Below, piece after piece: positions 48,434-56,762 of a stretch of 64,000 bases of DNA. The notes under the pieces were generated by a model, which saw nothing but the letters and a program-made list of their open reading frames with translations, was not told the origin of the DNA and did no database searches. Where the stretch lies: NCBI GenBank assembly GCA_049840935.1, contig JASGJA010000021.1:1-64000 (forward strand), read 5' to 3'. Numbering within the stretch: position 1 is the stretch's first letter; every line of letters begins with the position of its first letter. The translations under genes and the position numbers were made by a program. This DNA is from Mesorhizobium_G sp049840935 (GTDB taxonomy: Bacteria > Pseudomonadota > Alphaproteobacteria > Rhizobiales > Rhizobiaceae).

Positions 48434-49106
48434 GCGATCAGCGCTCTATTTTCCTTTTGTACTCGCCATGGCCGTGGTGGTTGTGGCGTCGAATGTGCTC
48501 GTGCAGTTTCCTGTACAGGGTCAGGTCGGCGGCCTGCAGCTTGCCGATATTCTGACGTGGGGTGCGTTCACCTATCCTTTTGCCTTTCTGGTCACTGACC
48601 TTGCCAATCGGCGTTACGGACCAGCGGTGGCGCGGCGAACCGTGTTCATCGGCTTCATGCTGGCGGTGACGTGTTCGATCATTATCCCGCCCTTGCTTTT
48701 CAAGCTTGGCCTGATCGAGTTTGGGACTGCGGCAGGGCGGTTGGTGCGAATTGCGGCTGCGTCTGGCGCGGCGTTTTTGACTGCGCAGCTTCTGGACGTG
48801 ACCGTGTTCAACTGGCTGCGCAAGAAAAGCTGGTGGCGCGCGCCAATATTCGGAACGCTGGCGGGCTCGGTGTTCGATACCGCGATTTTCTTCTCGGTTG
48901 CCTTCGCTGCGGCATTCGCCTTTGTCGGGCCGAACGACGATTTCGCGCTGGAAGCAGCGCCGTTGCTCGGCGTGTTCGGGACGGAAGCGGCGCGCTGGGT
49001 TTCGTGGGCGGTCGGCGATTTCAGCGTGAAGCTGTTGATCGCGGTGTTCGCACTGATTCCGTATCGCTTGATTGCCGCTCGTTGGAGCCAGCCGGTTACG
49101 GTTTAG
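48429..49106 (+). CDS. yhhQ: queuosine precursor transporter (YhhQ/VUT family)
   Basis: A 225-residue six-helix membrane protein. The VUT/DUF165 core is visible (NVLVQFPVQGQVGGLQLADI, WGAFTYPFAFLVTDLANRRY, TAQLLDVTVFNWLRKKSWWR, GSVFDTAIFFSVAF). YhhQ imports 7-cyano- or 7-aminomethyl-7-deazaguanine for queuosine tRNA modification. The start codon is part of the predicted preQ1 pseudoknot. The stop overlaps the converging esterase-like gene by four bases. Confidence 0.92.
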   Translation: MKRSALYFPFVLAMAVVVVASNVLVQFPVQGQVGGLQLADILTWGAFTYPFAFLVTDLANRRYGPAVARRTVFIGFMLAVTCSIIIPPLLFKLGLIEFGTAAGRLVRIAAASGAAFLTAQLLDVTVFNWLRKKSWWRAPIFGTLAGSVFDTAIFFSVAFAAAFAFVGPNDDFALEAAPLLGVFGTEAARWVSWAVGDFSVKLLIAVFALIPYRLIAARWSQPVTV

Positions 49107-50134
49107 TCGAGCAGACGGAATTCCAGATAGAGATTCCGTTGCAGCATCGACAGATTGTCGTCTGACAGAATCGAGATGATGGTGGCGCCGTCCGCGCGCT
49201 GCCAAACGTCCAGCGCTTCCATATTGTCGATCTGGTAGCCCATATTGGTCTGGATCAGCATGGGTCCGTCGATTGCTTGCGCCCCACCGTCGATGAGATT
49301 GCCGGGGATGCGGCGCATCCGCATTCCCACGCCGCTTGCAATCGAGAATGAGCGTTCCAGCAGGAGTAAATCGCCGTTAGGCAGGAAAGCGCCGTCTGTG
49401 ATGTCGAACGGATCGTGGCGCTTGACGGTGAATATGCCTTTGCGCGGACCGCTCAACACTGCGCCGAAAATATCGCCTTTCTTATCGAGGCTCTTCTCCG
49501 TGATCGCAACGATTGCGCCTTGCAGGGGGCCGTCTTTGGGCGAGTAGGTGACTGTCTCGAAGCCGCGATTCAAACGCAGCTCATAGCGGGGAATCAGGAA
49601 GTCGAGCGTGTTAAACGCATCGCGCATTTGGCCGGGTGCAATGTGATACTGCGCAATGCGATGTTCCCGCTCGAGTCCAACTGTTGCGACGCCATCTCGA
49701 ACGGCAAGACCCTCGGCGTCAGACAGGCGTTTCCTGATGATGGGATGACCGTTGGCATCGACAAATTGCTGCAACGTGTAGTTCGTAAAACCGCTAGGGC
49801 GCATTTCCGAATCGTGCGTAACTGTGCCGAACGCCCAGAAGCCCGTATCGGCAACGGCGATGAAATCCGAACCGGGCGTGAGGAAACGGAAAGCAGAGAT
49901 TGCGCCGAAGTCATAAGAACTGCCGGTGAGTTCAAGGCCCCCGACAAATTCAAGTGGTCCAAAACGAGTGTCTTCGCTGCCTATTTGGAAGGAGCGAATC
50001 GGGCGCGCCTGAACCTCAACTTGCTCAACTGCTTCCCGCGCCAATGTAGGATGCGGTTGGGCAGGAGCGAGCAGAATCGTTGAAAGGACGAGGAGCCAGC
50101 GCAATGACAGGAGGCGACGTGGCCGGACGGTCAT
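49103..50134 (-). CDS. esterase-like activity of phytase family protein, exported
   Basis: A 343-residue protein with a signal peptide (LLSLRWLLVLSTILLAPAQP). The beta-propeller-like body carries the phytase-like/esterase-like family segments FVGGLELTGSSYDFGAISAF, FIAVADTGFWAFGTVTHDSE, DAEGLAVRDGVATVGLERE and NMEALDVWQRADGATIISIL. The enzymatic role is not established for most members. Start overlaps the cobT stop by four bases, so it is translated with the cobaltochelatase genes. Confidence 0.82.
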   Translation of the reverse strand: MTVRPRRLLSLRWLLVLSTILLAPAQPHPTLAREAVEQVEVQARPIRSFQIGSEDTRFGPLEFVGGLELTGSSYDFGAISAFRFLTPGSDFIAVADTGFWAFGTVTHDSEMRPSGFTNYTLQQFVDANGHPIIRKRLSDAEGLAVRDGVATVGLEREHRIAQYHIAPGQMRDAFNTLDFLIPRYELRLNRGFETVTYSPKDGPLQGAIVAITEKSLDKKGDIFGAVLSGPRKGIFTVKRHDPFDITDGAFLPNGDLLLLERSFSIASGVGMRMRRIPGNLIDGGAQAIDGPMLIQTNMGYQIDNMEALDVWQRADGATIISILSDDNLSMLQRNLYLEFRLLD

Positions 50135-52029
50135 CCAGCCCGCCGAAGTCCTTGGCGATTGCGGTCGCGCGGCGTTTCTTCCGCGAACAGCGCGGCGAGT
50201 TGCTCGGTCATCGCCCCTGCCAGCTCTTCAGCATCTAAGATGGTGACGGCTCGGCGATAATAGCGCGTGACGTCATGGCCGATGCCAATGGCGAGCAACT
50301 CGACCGGCGAGCGGTTTTCGATCAGTTCGATGACTGCGCGAAGATGGCGTTCAAGGTAATTGCCGGGGTTCACGGAGAGGGTGGAATCATCCACCGGCGC
50401 ACCGTCCGAAATCATCATGAGGATTTTGCGTTGCTCAGGGCGACCGATCAGCCGGTTGTGCGCCCAAAGCAGCGCTTCGCCGTCGATGTTCTCTTTCAAC
50501 AGCCCTTCGCGCATCATCAGGCCGAGATTGCGACGCGAACGGCGATAGGGTGCGTCGGCGCTTTTGTAGATGATGTGGCGCAGGTCGTTGAGGCGTCCGG
50601 GAGCAGGCTGCTTGCCTTCTTTCAACCATTTCTCGCGCGACTGACCGCCCTTCCACGCACGCGTGGTGAAGCCGAGAATTTCTACGGAAACGCCGCAGCG
50701 TTCCAGAGTGCGGGCAAGAATGTCGGCGCACGTCGCGGCAACTGTAATCGGGCGTCCGCGCATGGACCCGGAATTGTCCAGTACCAGCGAGACAACGGTA
50801 TCCCGGAATTTGGTGTCGCGCTCCTGCTTGAAGGAGAGCGGCTGCATGGGATCGAGGATCACGCGCGAAAGGCGCGCAGGGTCCAAATAACCTTCCTCAA
50901 GGTCGAAATCCCATGAGCGATTTTGCTGCGCCATCAGGCGGCGCTGGAGTCGGTTAGCAAGGCGGCCAACGACGCCGGAGAGATTGGCGAGTTGCTTGTC
51001 GAGAAACGCGCGCAAGCGATCCAATTCGTCCTCATCGCAAAGCTCTTCCGCCCCGACCGTTTCATCAAAGGCGGTCGTGTAGACTTTGTAGTCCACTTCC
51101 TTGTTGAGATTGCTGAACGGATTGTCTGGCCGCTTGGCCTCGCCGGGCGTTTCCGCCTCGTTGTCGTCATCGTCCGAAACATCGTCGGCATCTGCCTCGG
51201 CGGCTTCCGTTTCGCCCGCGGCTTCATCGTCTTCAGATGCGTCGGACTGCTCGGCCTCGGTGTCCTGAGCGCCGGAATCATCCTCGCCGCCTTCTTCGGA
51301 CTGTTCCTCGCCCTGCGGCTGGTTATCGTCCTGATCTTCGGAGTCTTCGGCTTCTTCTTCGTCGCCAAGTTCGTCGGCCATTTCCATGGAGACGAGCATT
51401 TCGCGGATGAGGCGTGCGAAAGCCTGCTGATCGTTCACCTTGTTTTCGAGGAAGTCGAGGTTGGAGCCTGCTTTTTCTTCGATCCAATCGCGCCAGAGAT
51501 CGACAACCTGCCGACCGCTTTTGGGAATGGGGCGGCCAGTCAGTCGTTCGCGCACGACCATAGCGATGGCATCCTCGAGCGGCGCGTCGGCCCGGTCGCG
51601 CACATCTGCAAGCTGCGCTTTGGCGTAGCGGTCTTCCAGCATGTGGGAGATGTTGTCGCCAACGCCCTGCATAGCGCGCGAGCCGATGGCTTCGACACGC
51701 GCCTGCTCGACCGCATCAAAGATGGCGCGCGCCTGCTTGCCTTCGGGCGCCAAGCGGGCGTGCAGGCGAAAATCATGACGTGCGCGCTTGAGCGCCATCG
51801 AATCGCCGATGCCGCGCGTGACGCCAATGTCGGTGGCGGTTGGCTTTTTTGGCAGTTCCGGCAGGCGCGCGAGATTGCCAGCAAGCGCGGGCCGGTCTTT
51901 TGCGAAGGAAACTTCGAGTTCGTTGTCGCCCGAAATGGCGCGCACGCAAACGCCGATGGAACGCTTCAAAGCGTCCAGGTCATTGCCCGTTTTGGGCTTT
52001 GCGCGTGTGTTGTCGCCCGGTCCAGCCAT
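50131..52029 (-). CDS. cobT: cobaltochelatase subunit CobT
   Basis: A 632-residue subunit of the aerobic cobaltochelatase CobNST, which inserts cobalt into hydrogenobyrinate diamide. The N-terminal CobT domain is followed by a long acidic low-complexity linker (DELGDEEEAEDSEDQDDNQP and more, about residues 215-300). The C-terminal von Willebrand A domain has the MIDAS motif VLDNSGSMRGRP and MISDGAPVDDSTLS. CobT forms a two-tiered ring with the AAA+ subunit CobS. cobN is not in the window. Confidence 0.95.
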   Translation of the reverse strand: MAGPGDNTRAKPKTGNDLDALKRSIGVCVRAISGDNELEVSFAKDRPALAGNLARLPELPKKPTATDIGVTRGIGDSMALKRARHDFRLHARLAPEGKQARAIFDAVEQARVEAIGSRAMQGVGDNISHMLEDRYAKAQLADVRDRADAPLEDAIAMVVRERLTGRPIPKSGRQVVDLWRDWIEEKAGSNLDFLENKVNDQQAFARLIREMLVSMEMADELGDEEEAEDSEDQDDNQPQGEEQSEEGGEDDSGAQDTEAEQSDASEDDEAAGETEAAEADADDVSDDDDNEAETPGEAKRPDNPFSNLNKEVDYKVYTTAFDETVGAEELCDEDELDRLRAFLDKQLANLSGVVGRLANRLQRRLMAQQNRSWDFDLEEGYLDPARLSRVILDPMQPLSFKQERDTKFRDTVVSLVLDNSGSMRGRPITVAATCADILARTLERCGVSVEILGFTTRAWKGGQSREKWLKEGKQPAPGRLNDLRHIIYKSADAPYRRSRRNLGLMMREGLLKENIDGEALLWAHNRLIGRPEQRKILMMISDGAPVDDSTLSVNPGNYLERHLRAVIELIENRSPVELLAIGIGHDVTRYYRRAVTILDAEELAGAMTEQLAALFAEETPRDRNRQGLRRAG

Positions 52030-52032
52030 TGC

Positions 52033-52506
52033 TTAGCCGCCTTTCGCCGGAAGGTCGCCGATCGCGAAATCCTTAATCGACTTTGCGCTTGCTTCGACAT
52101 CCATTGTTTTGGCGGGAACGAGATGCACACCGTTTATGCCTTGGTTCATTCCGGCATAGGTGACGTTATAGAAACCGTCGAAATAAAACCGCCCGCCATC
52201 CTTGCGATAGCCTGACGGGAAGGAAAGCTCCACGTCGCCCCTGCGCATATAGATGATAAGCAGGCCGCCGGTTTCCTCCGCCACCAAGCCATCATGCTCG
52301 CCGTCTGCGACAGAAATCTTGAGCCCCATGAAGCCGTTGACCGATTGCATGGCGCGCTCAGCCAAGCCGCCGAAATTCTGCGCGATCACTTCGCCACCTA
52401 CGCGGGAAATATAGGCTTCTTCGGCGCGTAGACCGGATGCAGACGCGGTAAGAACCACGGCCGCAAGCGGCAGGACCTTCAGCAACGCTCGCCGGTCAAC
52501 ATGCAT
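52033..52506 (-). CDS. exported protein of unknown function between cobS and cobT
   Basis: A 157-residue protein with a signal peptide (LLKVLPLAAVVLTASASGLR) and a beta-rich body (ISRVGGEVIAQNFGGLAERA, GGLLIIYMRRGDVELSFPSG, RFYFDGFYNVTYAGMNQGI). I do not recognise the family. It lies 3 bases upstream of cobT and 10 bases after cobS, so it is in the same transcript. A periplasmic protein in a cytoplasmic chelatase operon is unexpected; a role in cobalt or corrinoid handling is only a guess. Confidence 0.8.
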   Translation of the reverse strand: MHVDRRALLKVLPLAAVVLTASASGLRAEEAYISRVGGEVIAQNFGGLAERAMQSVNGFMGLKISVADGEHDGLVAEETGGLLIIYMRRGDVELSFPSGYRKDGGRFYFDGFYNVTYAGMNQGINGVHLVPAKTMDVEASAKSIKDFAIGDLPAKGG

Positions 52507-52516
52507 GAAATGCTCT

Positions 52517-53503
52517 CTAGCCCAGCACTACGTTTGCAGCGCTTTCCGGCAATTCTTCGCCAAAGGCCCGCTGATAGAACTCGGCCACGACAGAGCGCTC
52601 AAGTTCATCGCACTTGTTGAGGAAGGTGAGGCGGAAGGCCAGCCCAACATCGCCAAAAATTTCGGCGTTTTCTGCCCAGGTGATGACCGTGCGCGGGCTC
52701 ATGACCGTGGACAGGTCGCCATTCATGAAGGCGGAACGGGTCATGTCGGCAACGCGGACCATCTTGTTGACGATCTGTTTGCCCTTTTCGTTGCGATAGT
52801 GCTTCGCCTTGGCAAGCACGATGTTCACTTCATTGTCGTGCGGCAGATAGTTCAACGTCGTGACGATCGACCAGCGGTCCATCTGCGCCTGATTGATCTG
52901 CTGCGTGCCGTGATAAAGGCCGGTTGTATCGCCAAGGCCGACCGTGTTTGCAGTCGCGAAAATACGGAATGCGGGGTGCGGACGAATGACGCGGCTCTGA
53001 TCCAGCAGTGTGAGACGGCCAGAGGCTTCCAGAACGCGCTGGATGACGAACATAACGTCCGGGCGACCGGCGTCGTATTCATCAAAGCACAGTGCAATAT
53101 TGTGCTGGTAAGCCCATGGCAGAATGCCGTCGCGGAATTCCGTGACCTGCTTGCCGTCTTTCAGCACGATGGCGTCCTTGCCGACGAGATCGATACGGCT
53201 GACATGGCTGTCGAGGTTGACGCGGACGCAAGGCCAGTTGAGGCGGGCGGCAACCTGCTCAATATGCGTGGATTTGCCGGTGCCGTGATAGCCCGAAACC
53301 ATAACGCGGCGATTGAAGGCGAAGCCTGCAAGAATTGCCAGCGTGGTTTGTTTGTCGAACAAATAGTCCGGATCGATGTCAGGCACATGCTCGGTCGCAT
53401 TGGAATAGGCCGGCACGACCATGCTGGAATCGAAGCCGAACTTCTCTTTGACGGAGACCGTTGTGTCCGGCAGGTTGGCAATGTCGCGGTCGACCTTATT
53501 CAT
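52517..53503 (-). CDS. cobS: cobaltochelatase subunit CobS
   Basis: A 328-residue AAA+ ATPase of the CobNST cobaltochelatase. Walker A is VSGYHGTGKSTHIEQ, Walker B ALCFDEYDAGRPDV, and FRIFATANTVGLGDTTGLYH is sensor 1. ATG 53503 (MNKVDRDIANLPD) gives the family length; an upstream ATG at 53578 adds 25 residues of doubtful value. Confidence 0.95.
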   Translation of the reverse strand: MNKVDRDIANLPDTTVSVKEKFGFDSSMVVPAYSNATEHVPDIDPDYLFDKQTTLAILAGFAFNRRVMVSGYHGTGKSTHIEQVAARLNWPCVRVNLDSHVSRIDLVGKDAIVLKDGKQVTEFRDGILPWAYQHNIALCFDEYDAGRPDVMFVIQRVLEASGRLTLLDQSRVIRPHPAFRIFATANTVGLGDTTGLYHGTQQINQAQMDRWSIVTTLNYLPHDNEVNIVLAKAKHYRNEKGKQIVNKMVRVADMTRSAFMNGDLSTVMSPRTVITWAENAEIFGDVGLAFRLTFLNKCDELERSVVAEFYQRAFGEELPESAANVVLG

Positions 53504-53644
53504 AGCATCCTCTGCGTCCGCCCATGCAGACAGTCGTTCAAAAAACTCAATTCGCGCGGTTCTTAAAGCCTTTTGCACGGCGAGAATAGCCGGAAAAAGG
53601 CACTCTGCCGATTGGACGTTAGGCCCGTGCCCGACGCTTGCCAG

Positions 53645-54262
53645 CTAGCAGAGACCAGCCTGTTTCAGCATTCGGTAGGCCTGAAGAACCTCGCGGAAGC
53701 GTTCCTCCGAGCCACGGTCGCCGCCATTGGCGTCCGGGTGATGGCGCTTCACAAGTTCCTTATAGCGCGCCTTGATGGCCTCGCCACTTGCATTTGTATC
53801 AAGGCCAAGCGTTTCCAGCGCCTTGGCCTCAAGGGGGCGGGGACGACGCGTGCGCGTCGCGCGCTGGTCCTGTCCGGTACCGAACAGGTTGAACGGGTCG
53901 CGCATACGGTTGTGATAGCCCGCGCGACCGGAACGTTGCTGCGCGAAATCCGGCGATGATTTTGCGCCGTTGCTTGTGCCCATTTTCCAGGTGGGGCGAT
54001 GTCCGGTGAGAGCTTCCTTCTGAAAACGAGCTATGTCGCTGTCCGCCAGTCCGGAGAAATAGTTGAAGCCCCGATTATATTCGCGCACATGATCGAAGCA
54101 GAAACGGAAATATTCGCCCTCGCGCATTCTCCCAACAGGGGCGCGGTGCGTTCCGGGCTCATTGCACCCATCCCATTGACAAACGGGCGCGTTCGGACGC
54201 GCCTCGGCTTTATTGTCGGGGCGGACACGGATGCGCTCGAAATATTTCGAATAAGCGATCAT
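53645..54262 (-). CDS. J-domain (DnaJ-like) protein
   Basis: A 205-residue protein with the J domain at the C-terminus: LETLGLDTNASGEAIKARYK then ELVKRHHPDANGG with the HPD triad. The N-terminal half has two Cys pairs (VCQWDGCNEPGTHRAP, FRFCFDHVREYNRG) that could bind zinc. Probably a co-chaperone stimulating DnaK ATPase. Placed between bolA (divergent) and cobS, as in related Rhizobiales. Confidence 0.9.
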   Translation of the reverse strand: MIAYSKYFERIRVRPDNKAEARPNAPVCQWDGCNEPGTHRAPVGRMREGEYFRFCFDHVREYNRGFNYFSGLADSDIARFQKEALTGHRPTWKMGTSNGAKSSPDFAQQRSGRAGYHNRMRDPFNLFGTGQDQRATRTRRPRPLEAKALETLGLDTNASGEAIKARYKELVKRHHPDANGGDRGSEERFREVLQAYRMLKQAGLC

Positions 54263-54394
54263 CGAGTCAGAGTGTGAAGTGCTTCGCGCTGCGAAACAAG
54301 AATTGACATTTGCAGATTGCGGGGCTTAGGCGCGATTTGCGGCGACGTTCGGGCAAATCGGACCGTTCCGCCTATATGGTGCAAGGAGGTGGCA

Positions 54395-54697
54395 ATGTCC
54401 ATTAAAGAACGTATCGAATCCAAGTTGGAAATGGCTTTTTCGCCGGAAAGAATGGCGGTTATCAACGAAAGCCATTTGCACGCAGGGCATCACCATGTCG
54501 AGTCCGGGCATCATGTGGAGTTCGATGGCGAGGGCGAGACACATTTTCGCGTGCGAATTGTCGCAGCCCAGTTTGCCGGAATGAGTCGGGTAGAGCGTCA
54601 TCGCGCCGTGAACGAGCTGCTGGCCGATGAGTTAAAGAATGGGGTTCACGCACTCGCCGTCGAGCCGAACGCGCCGGGCGAAGCGGTGCGGTGGTAA
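54395..54697 (+). CDS. bolA: BolA family protein
   Basis: A 100-residue BolA protein, MSIKERIESKLEMAFSPERM with HLHAGHHHVESGHHVEF and ETHFRVRIVAAQFAGMSRVE. The conserved His and the RHRAVNELLADEL helix fit BolA, which with monothiol glutaredoxins binds Fe-S clusters and affects stress and morphology genes. ATG 54395 follows a strong ribosome site (aaggaggtgg). Confidence 0.93.
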   Translation: MSIKERIESKLEMAFSPERMAVINESHLHAGHHHVESGHHVEFDGEGETHFRVRIVAAQFAGMSRVERHRAVNELLADELKNGVHALAVEPNAPGEAVRW

Positions 54698-54709
54698 AGC
54701 AATTCATCA

Positions 54710-55228
54710 ATGGCTTGGAAGTGCTTTCAGCTTGCGGGTGCAAGCTACAATTTGGATCACCTGAACACGAGATTGTTTGAAGTAACTCCGAGTGCGGCTG
54801 GAGCGGTAACGCGAAGGGTAAAAGTTTCATTTGGCTGTCATACTTTTACTCGCACGCTTCTGGCGAATGATCGACCGGACGTGCATTTTCGTCATGCAGG
54901 AGAAGTTCGCGCATTCTGCACCGTGCGGCACGAACATTCCCTAAGCTTACCAATGATTGTGGATCACGCTGCATCCGGGGGACGAGCTTATTTCAGCCAA
55001 CAGCAAAATTTCCTTTTACTCGATGCAGGAGGAAGGGCGCCGTATGCTGTTTTCTTTAATATGCGCCGCTCACGATCGGTCGATTGCGACGTGATTATGT
55101 TCGTCGTTTCTGCATACCCGAAACCTAACCTCCCGCCCCGCCTGTACGCGATCACGTTTCCGACATTGGTAGCGACCGTAGCTGCCGGGGAACGCGTGAT
55201 TAAACCATCGAGAAAAGTGGGATATTAG
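54710..55228 (+). CDS. conserved-looking protein of unknown function
   Basis: A protein of up to 172 residues starting 12 bases after bolA. The coding signal is clear from about residue 33 (RRVKVSFGCHTFTRTLL, MIVDHAASGGRAYFSQQQNF, GGRAPYAVFFNMRRSRSVDC, MFVVSAYPKPNLPPRLYAIT). Two or three Cys and a strand-rich pattern suggest a small compact domain. I do not recognise the family. The first ~30 residues (MAWKCFQLAGASYNLD...) have no ribosome site and may not be translated. An intrinsic terminator follows directly. Confidence 0.65.
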   Translation: MAWKCFQLAGASYNLDHLNTRLFEVTPSAAGAVTRRVKVSFGCHTFTRTLLANDRPDVHFRHAGEVRAFCTVRHEHSLSLPMIVDHAASGGRAYFSQQQNFLLLDAGGRAPYAVFFNMRRSRSVDCDVIMFVVSAYPKPNLPPRLYAITFPTLVATVAAGERVIKPSRKVGY

Positions 55229-55239
55229 TTCAGAAAAGA

Positions 55240-55263
55240 AAATAACCCCCGCAGGGGTTATTT
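55240..55263 (+). terminator. intrinsic terminator
   Basis: aaataacccc (55240-55249) and ggggttattt (55254-55263) form a 10-bp hairpin with loop cgca, 12 bases past the stop of the unknown gene and ending in TTT. It could also serve the opposing gene at 55421. Confidence 0.85.
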
Positions 55264-55420
55264 CTGGGATCTCTCCCTTGTGAGAACCTCTTCCGTTCGC
55301 AAGCCGCGAAACCCTTTGGGCAGGCACGCTGTTTTTCATCACCATCAGCGAGCAATCTTTATACACCTGCAATTCGCGCAGTGCAACATTCGTTCGATTG
55401 TCGCAGAGAGTGGGTGATCG

Positions 55421-56398
55421 CTACCAGCTATTCGTCAATTGCTTGATGTTTTCCTTGTCGATGTTAGGCATTCCGGAAATTCGGTTGAACACATCATTGC
55501 CCGTATAGCTTGTCTCTTTCGAGTAATAGTCGATAGTGCCGAATTGCCCGGCAACAACCGTAACCAGATATTGAACCGTAACCGGGCTTGCGTCCGTTAA
55601 TGGCGTGGCGGGATCATTCGCGGTGAAGCGCTGGCGGTCAAACTGGATAGTCGCGGAAAATCGCGGCAGGCGATAAGTGCATATTTGACCGTCCGGGCCG
55701 GCCCAGCAGAATGGCTGTTTGGCAAAAGCGCTCGAAAGGAAATCGAGTGTTGCTTTGGGGATGAAGTTCTTTTCCACCGCCTCACGGACTTCGCCATAGG
55801 TCGCGCGGACGTTGATCTGGCGCATGTCGAAATAGGGCAGTTTGGATAGCAGGTTCTGGTCGGTGGGGAACACCGCCTGCACGCGGTTCCTGTAGTTTGA
55901 GAACTCGTTGTTCAGGCGCTCGTAGAGCACTTGCGATTCGTTGCTGTAAACATTGCTGTTTACGAGAACGGCATAGGTGATGTCGCTGGTGCGGTCGCCG
56001 ACGCAGCGAATCTGGGCCTGAAAATCAGCGCGGCGTACTTCCAGCGCATACATGTTTGGGCCGCCCTGATCGATCGGCGTGTAGCCGTTGGTGCCTACCC
56101 ATCGGCGCATCATTTCGCGACACTGATATTGATCGGTATTGGGCAACGGTATGTAGGCTGTTCCCACACCGACGGCGGCTTCCAGCTTCTTCGCGAGTTC
56201 CGCGCGCTGAGCCTCGAATTGATCGATGCCGGACCACTCGCGAACCTTGGCGTAGAAGTTCGTTTTTACCACATCGGCTATGTCGGTGGTGATTGCGCCG
56301 CCGAGTGCGGTGGCCAGTGCGGTGGCGACGACGACGATTGTGGGGTGTCGCTTGATCGCCGCCCACAACAAGCCAAGCTTGGCCCACAAATACTGCAC
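55421..56398 (-). CDS. membrane-anchored protein of unknown function
   Basis: A 325-residue protein. One N-terminal hydrophobic helix (HPTIVVVATALATALGGAIT) anchors a large soluble domain with three or four Cys (YQCREMMRRW, QIRCVGDRTSD, FCWAGPDGQICTYRLPRF) that could form disulfides. The rest is mixed alpha/beta (QVLYERLNNEFSNYRNRVQA, VTVQYLVTVVAGQFGTIDYY). I do not recognise a family. It is monocistronic between a terminator and a structured intergenic block. Confidence 0.75.
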   Translation of the reverse strand: MQYLWAKLGLLWAAIKRHPTIVVVATALATALGGAITTDIADVVKTNFYAKVREWSGIDQFEAQRAELAKKLEAAVGVGTAYIPLPNTDQYQCREMMRRWVGTNGYTPIDQGGPNMYALEVRRADFQAQIRCVGDRTSDITYAVLVNSNVYSNESQVLYERLNNEFSNYRNRVQAVFPTDQNLLSKLPYFDMRQINVRATYGEVREAVEKNFIPKATLDFLSSAFAKQPFCWAGPDGQICTYRLPRFSATIQFDRQRFTANDPATPLTDASPVTVQYLVTVVAGQFGTIDYYSKETSYTGNDVFNRISGMPNIDKENIKQLTNSW

Positions 56399-56526
56399 GC
56401 ACCGCCCCCAAAGCGCCTCTCGCCGTTCAAAATAGCGGCAGCACGCAAAAGCGACAATAGCCGCTTTTTGTGGAGGCGCGCGCGAACCTCTTTCATTTTA
56501 GCAATTTGCGGAATATGGTCCCGCGA

Positions 56527-56740
56527 GAACCGGCTGCACGGCCGGTTCCGGGGCTTAGAAACCCTGTAACCAGCGGTCGATGTCGACCGTCAACGGCATC
56601 CCTCGAGTCTTATGGCCGGGGGGACCCCGGCGTATGTCCAGAGCTTCGGCTTAAAGGCCGGGGTGGTCGTCTGGTTACGGCTTTCTAACCCCCCGGTCAC
56701 CAGAGGGGCGAATGGGGCAAATTATAGCCCCTCGGTGACC
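56527..56740. other. hairpin-dense structured block
   Basis: This GC-rich 214-bp stretch packs at least five inverted repeats: gaaccggc/gccggttc (56527-56548); cggtcga/tcgaccg (56574-56589); gccgggg/ccccggc near 56614-56631; a long imperfect outer pair, gggcttagaaaccctgtaac at about 56551-56570 against 56671-56694; and ggtcacc/ggtgacc arms (56695-56740). No convincing gene is present. The nested outer pair enclosing inner hairpins suggests a folded RNA or a palindromic mobile element. The 56399-56526 remainder upstream shows nothing recognisable. Confidence 0.55.
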
Positions 56741-56762
56741 ACCCATGCGCAAGGGGAGGTCT

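Noticed and set aside
50923..52215. Hydrophobic plus-strand frame of 430 codons opposite cobT
   Set aside because: The apparent membrane segments arise from the reverse complement of CobT's acidic Glu/Asp repeat; not a real gene.
55070..55372. 100-codon minus-strand frame across the terminator after the bolA-linked gene
   Set aside because: It crosses a strong terminator hairpin and overlaps the 3' part of a better-supported gene; no family pattern.
56470..56688. 72-codon plus-strand frame in the structured block
   Set aside because: It runs straight through several perfect hairpins, has no ribosome site and its composition follows the palindromes.
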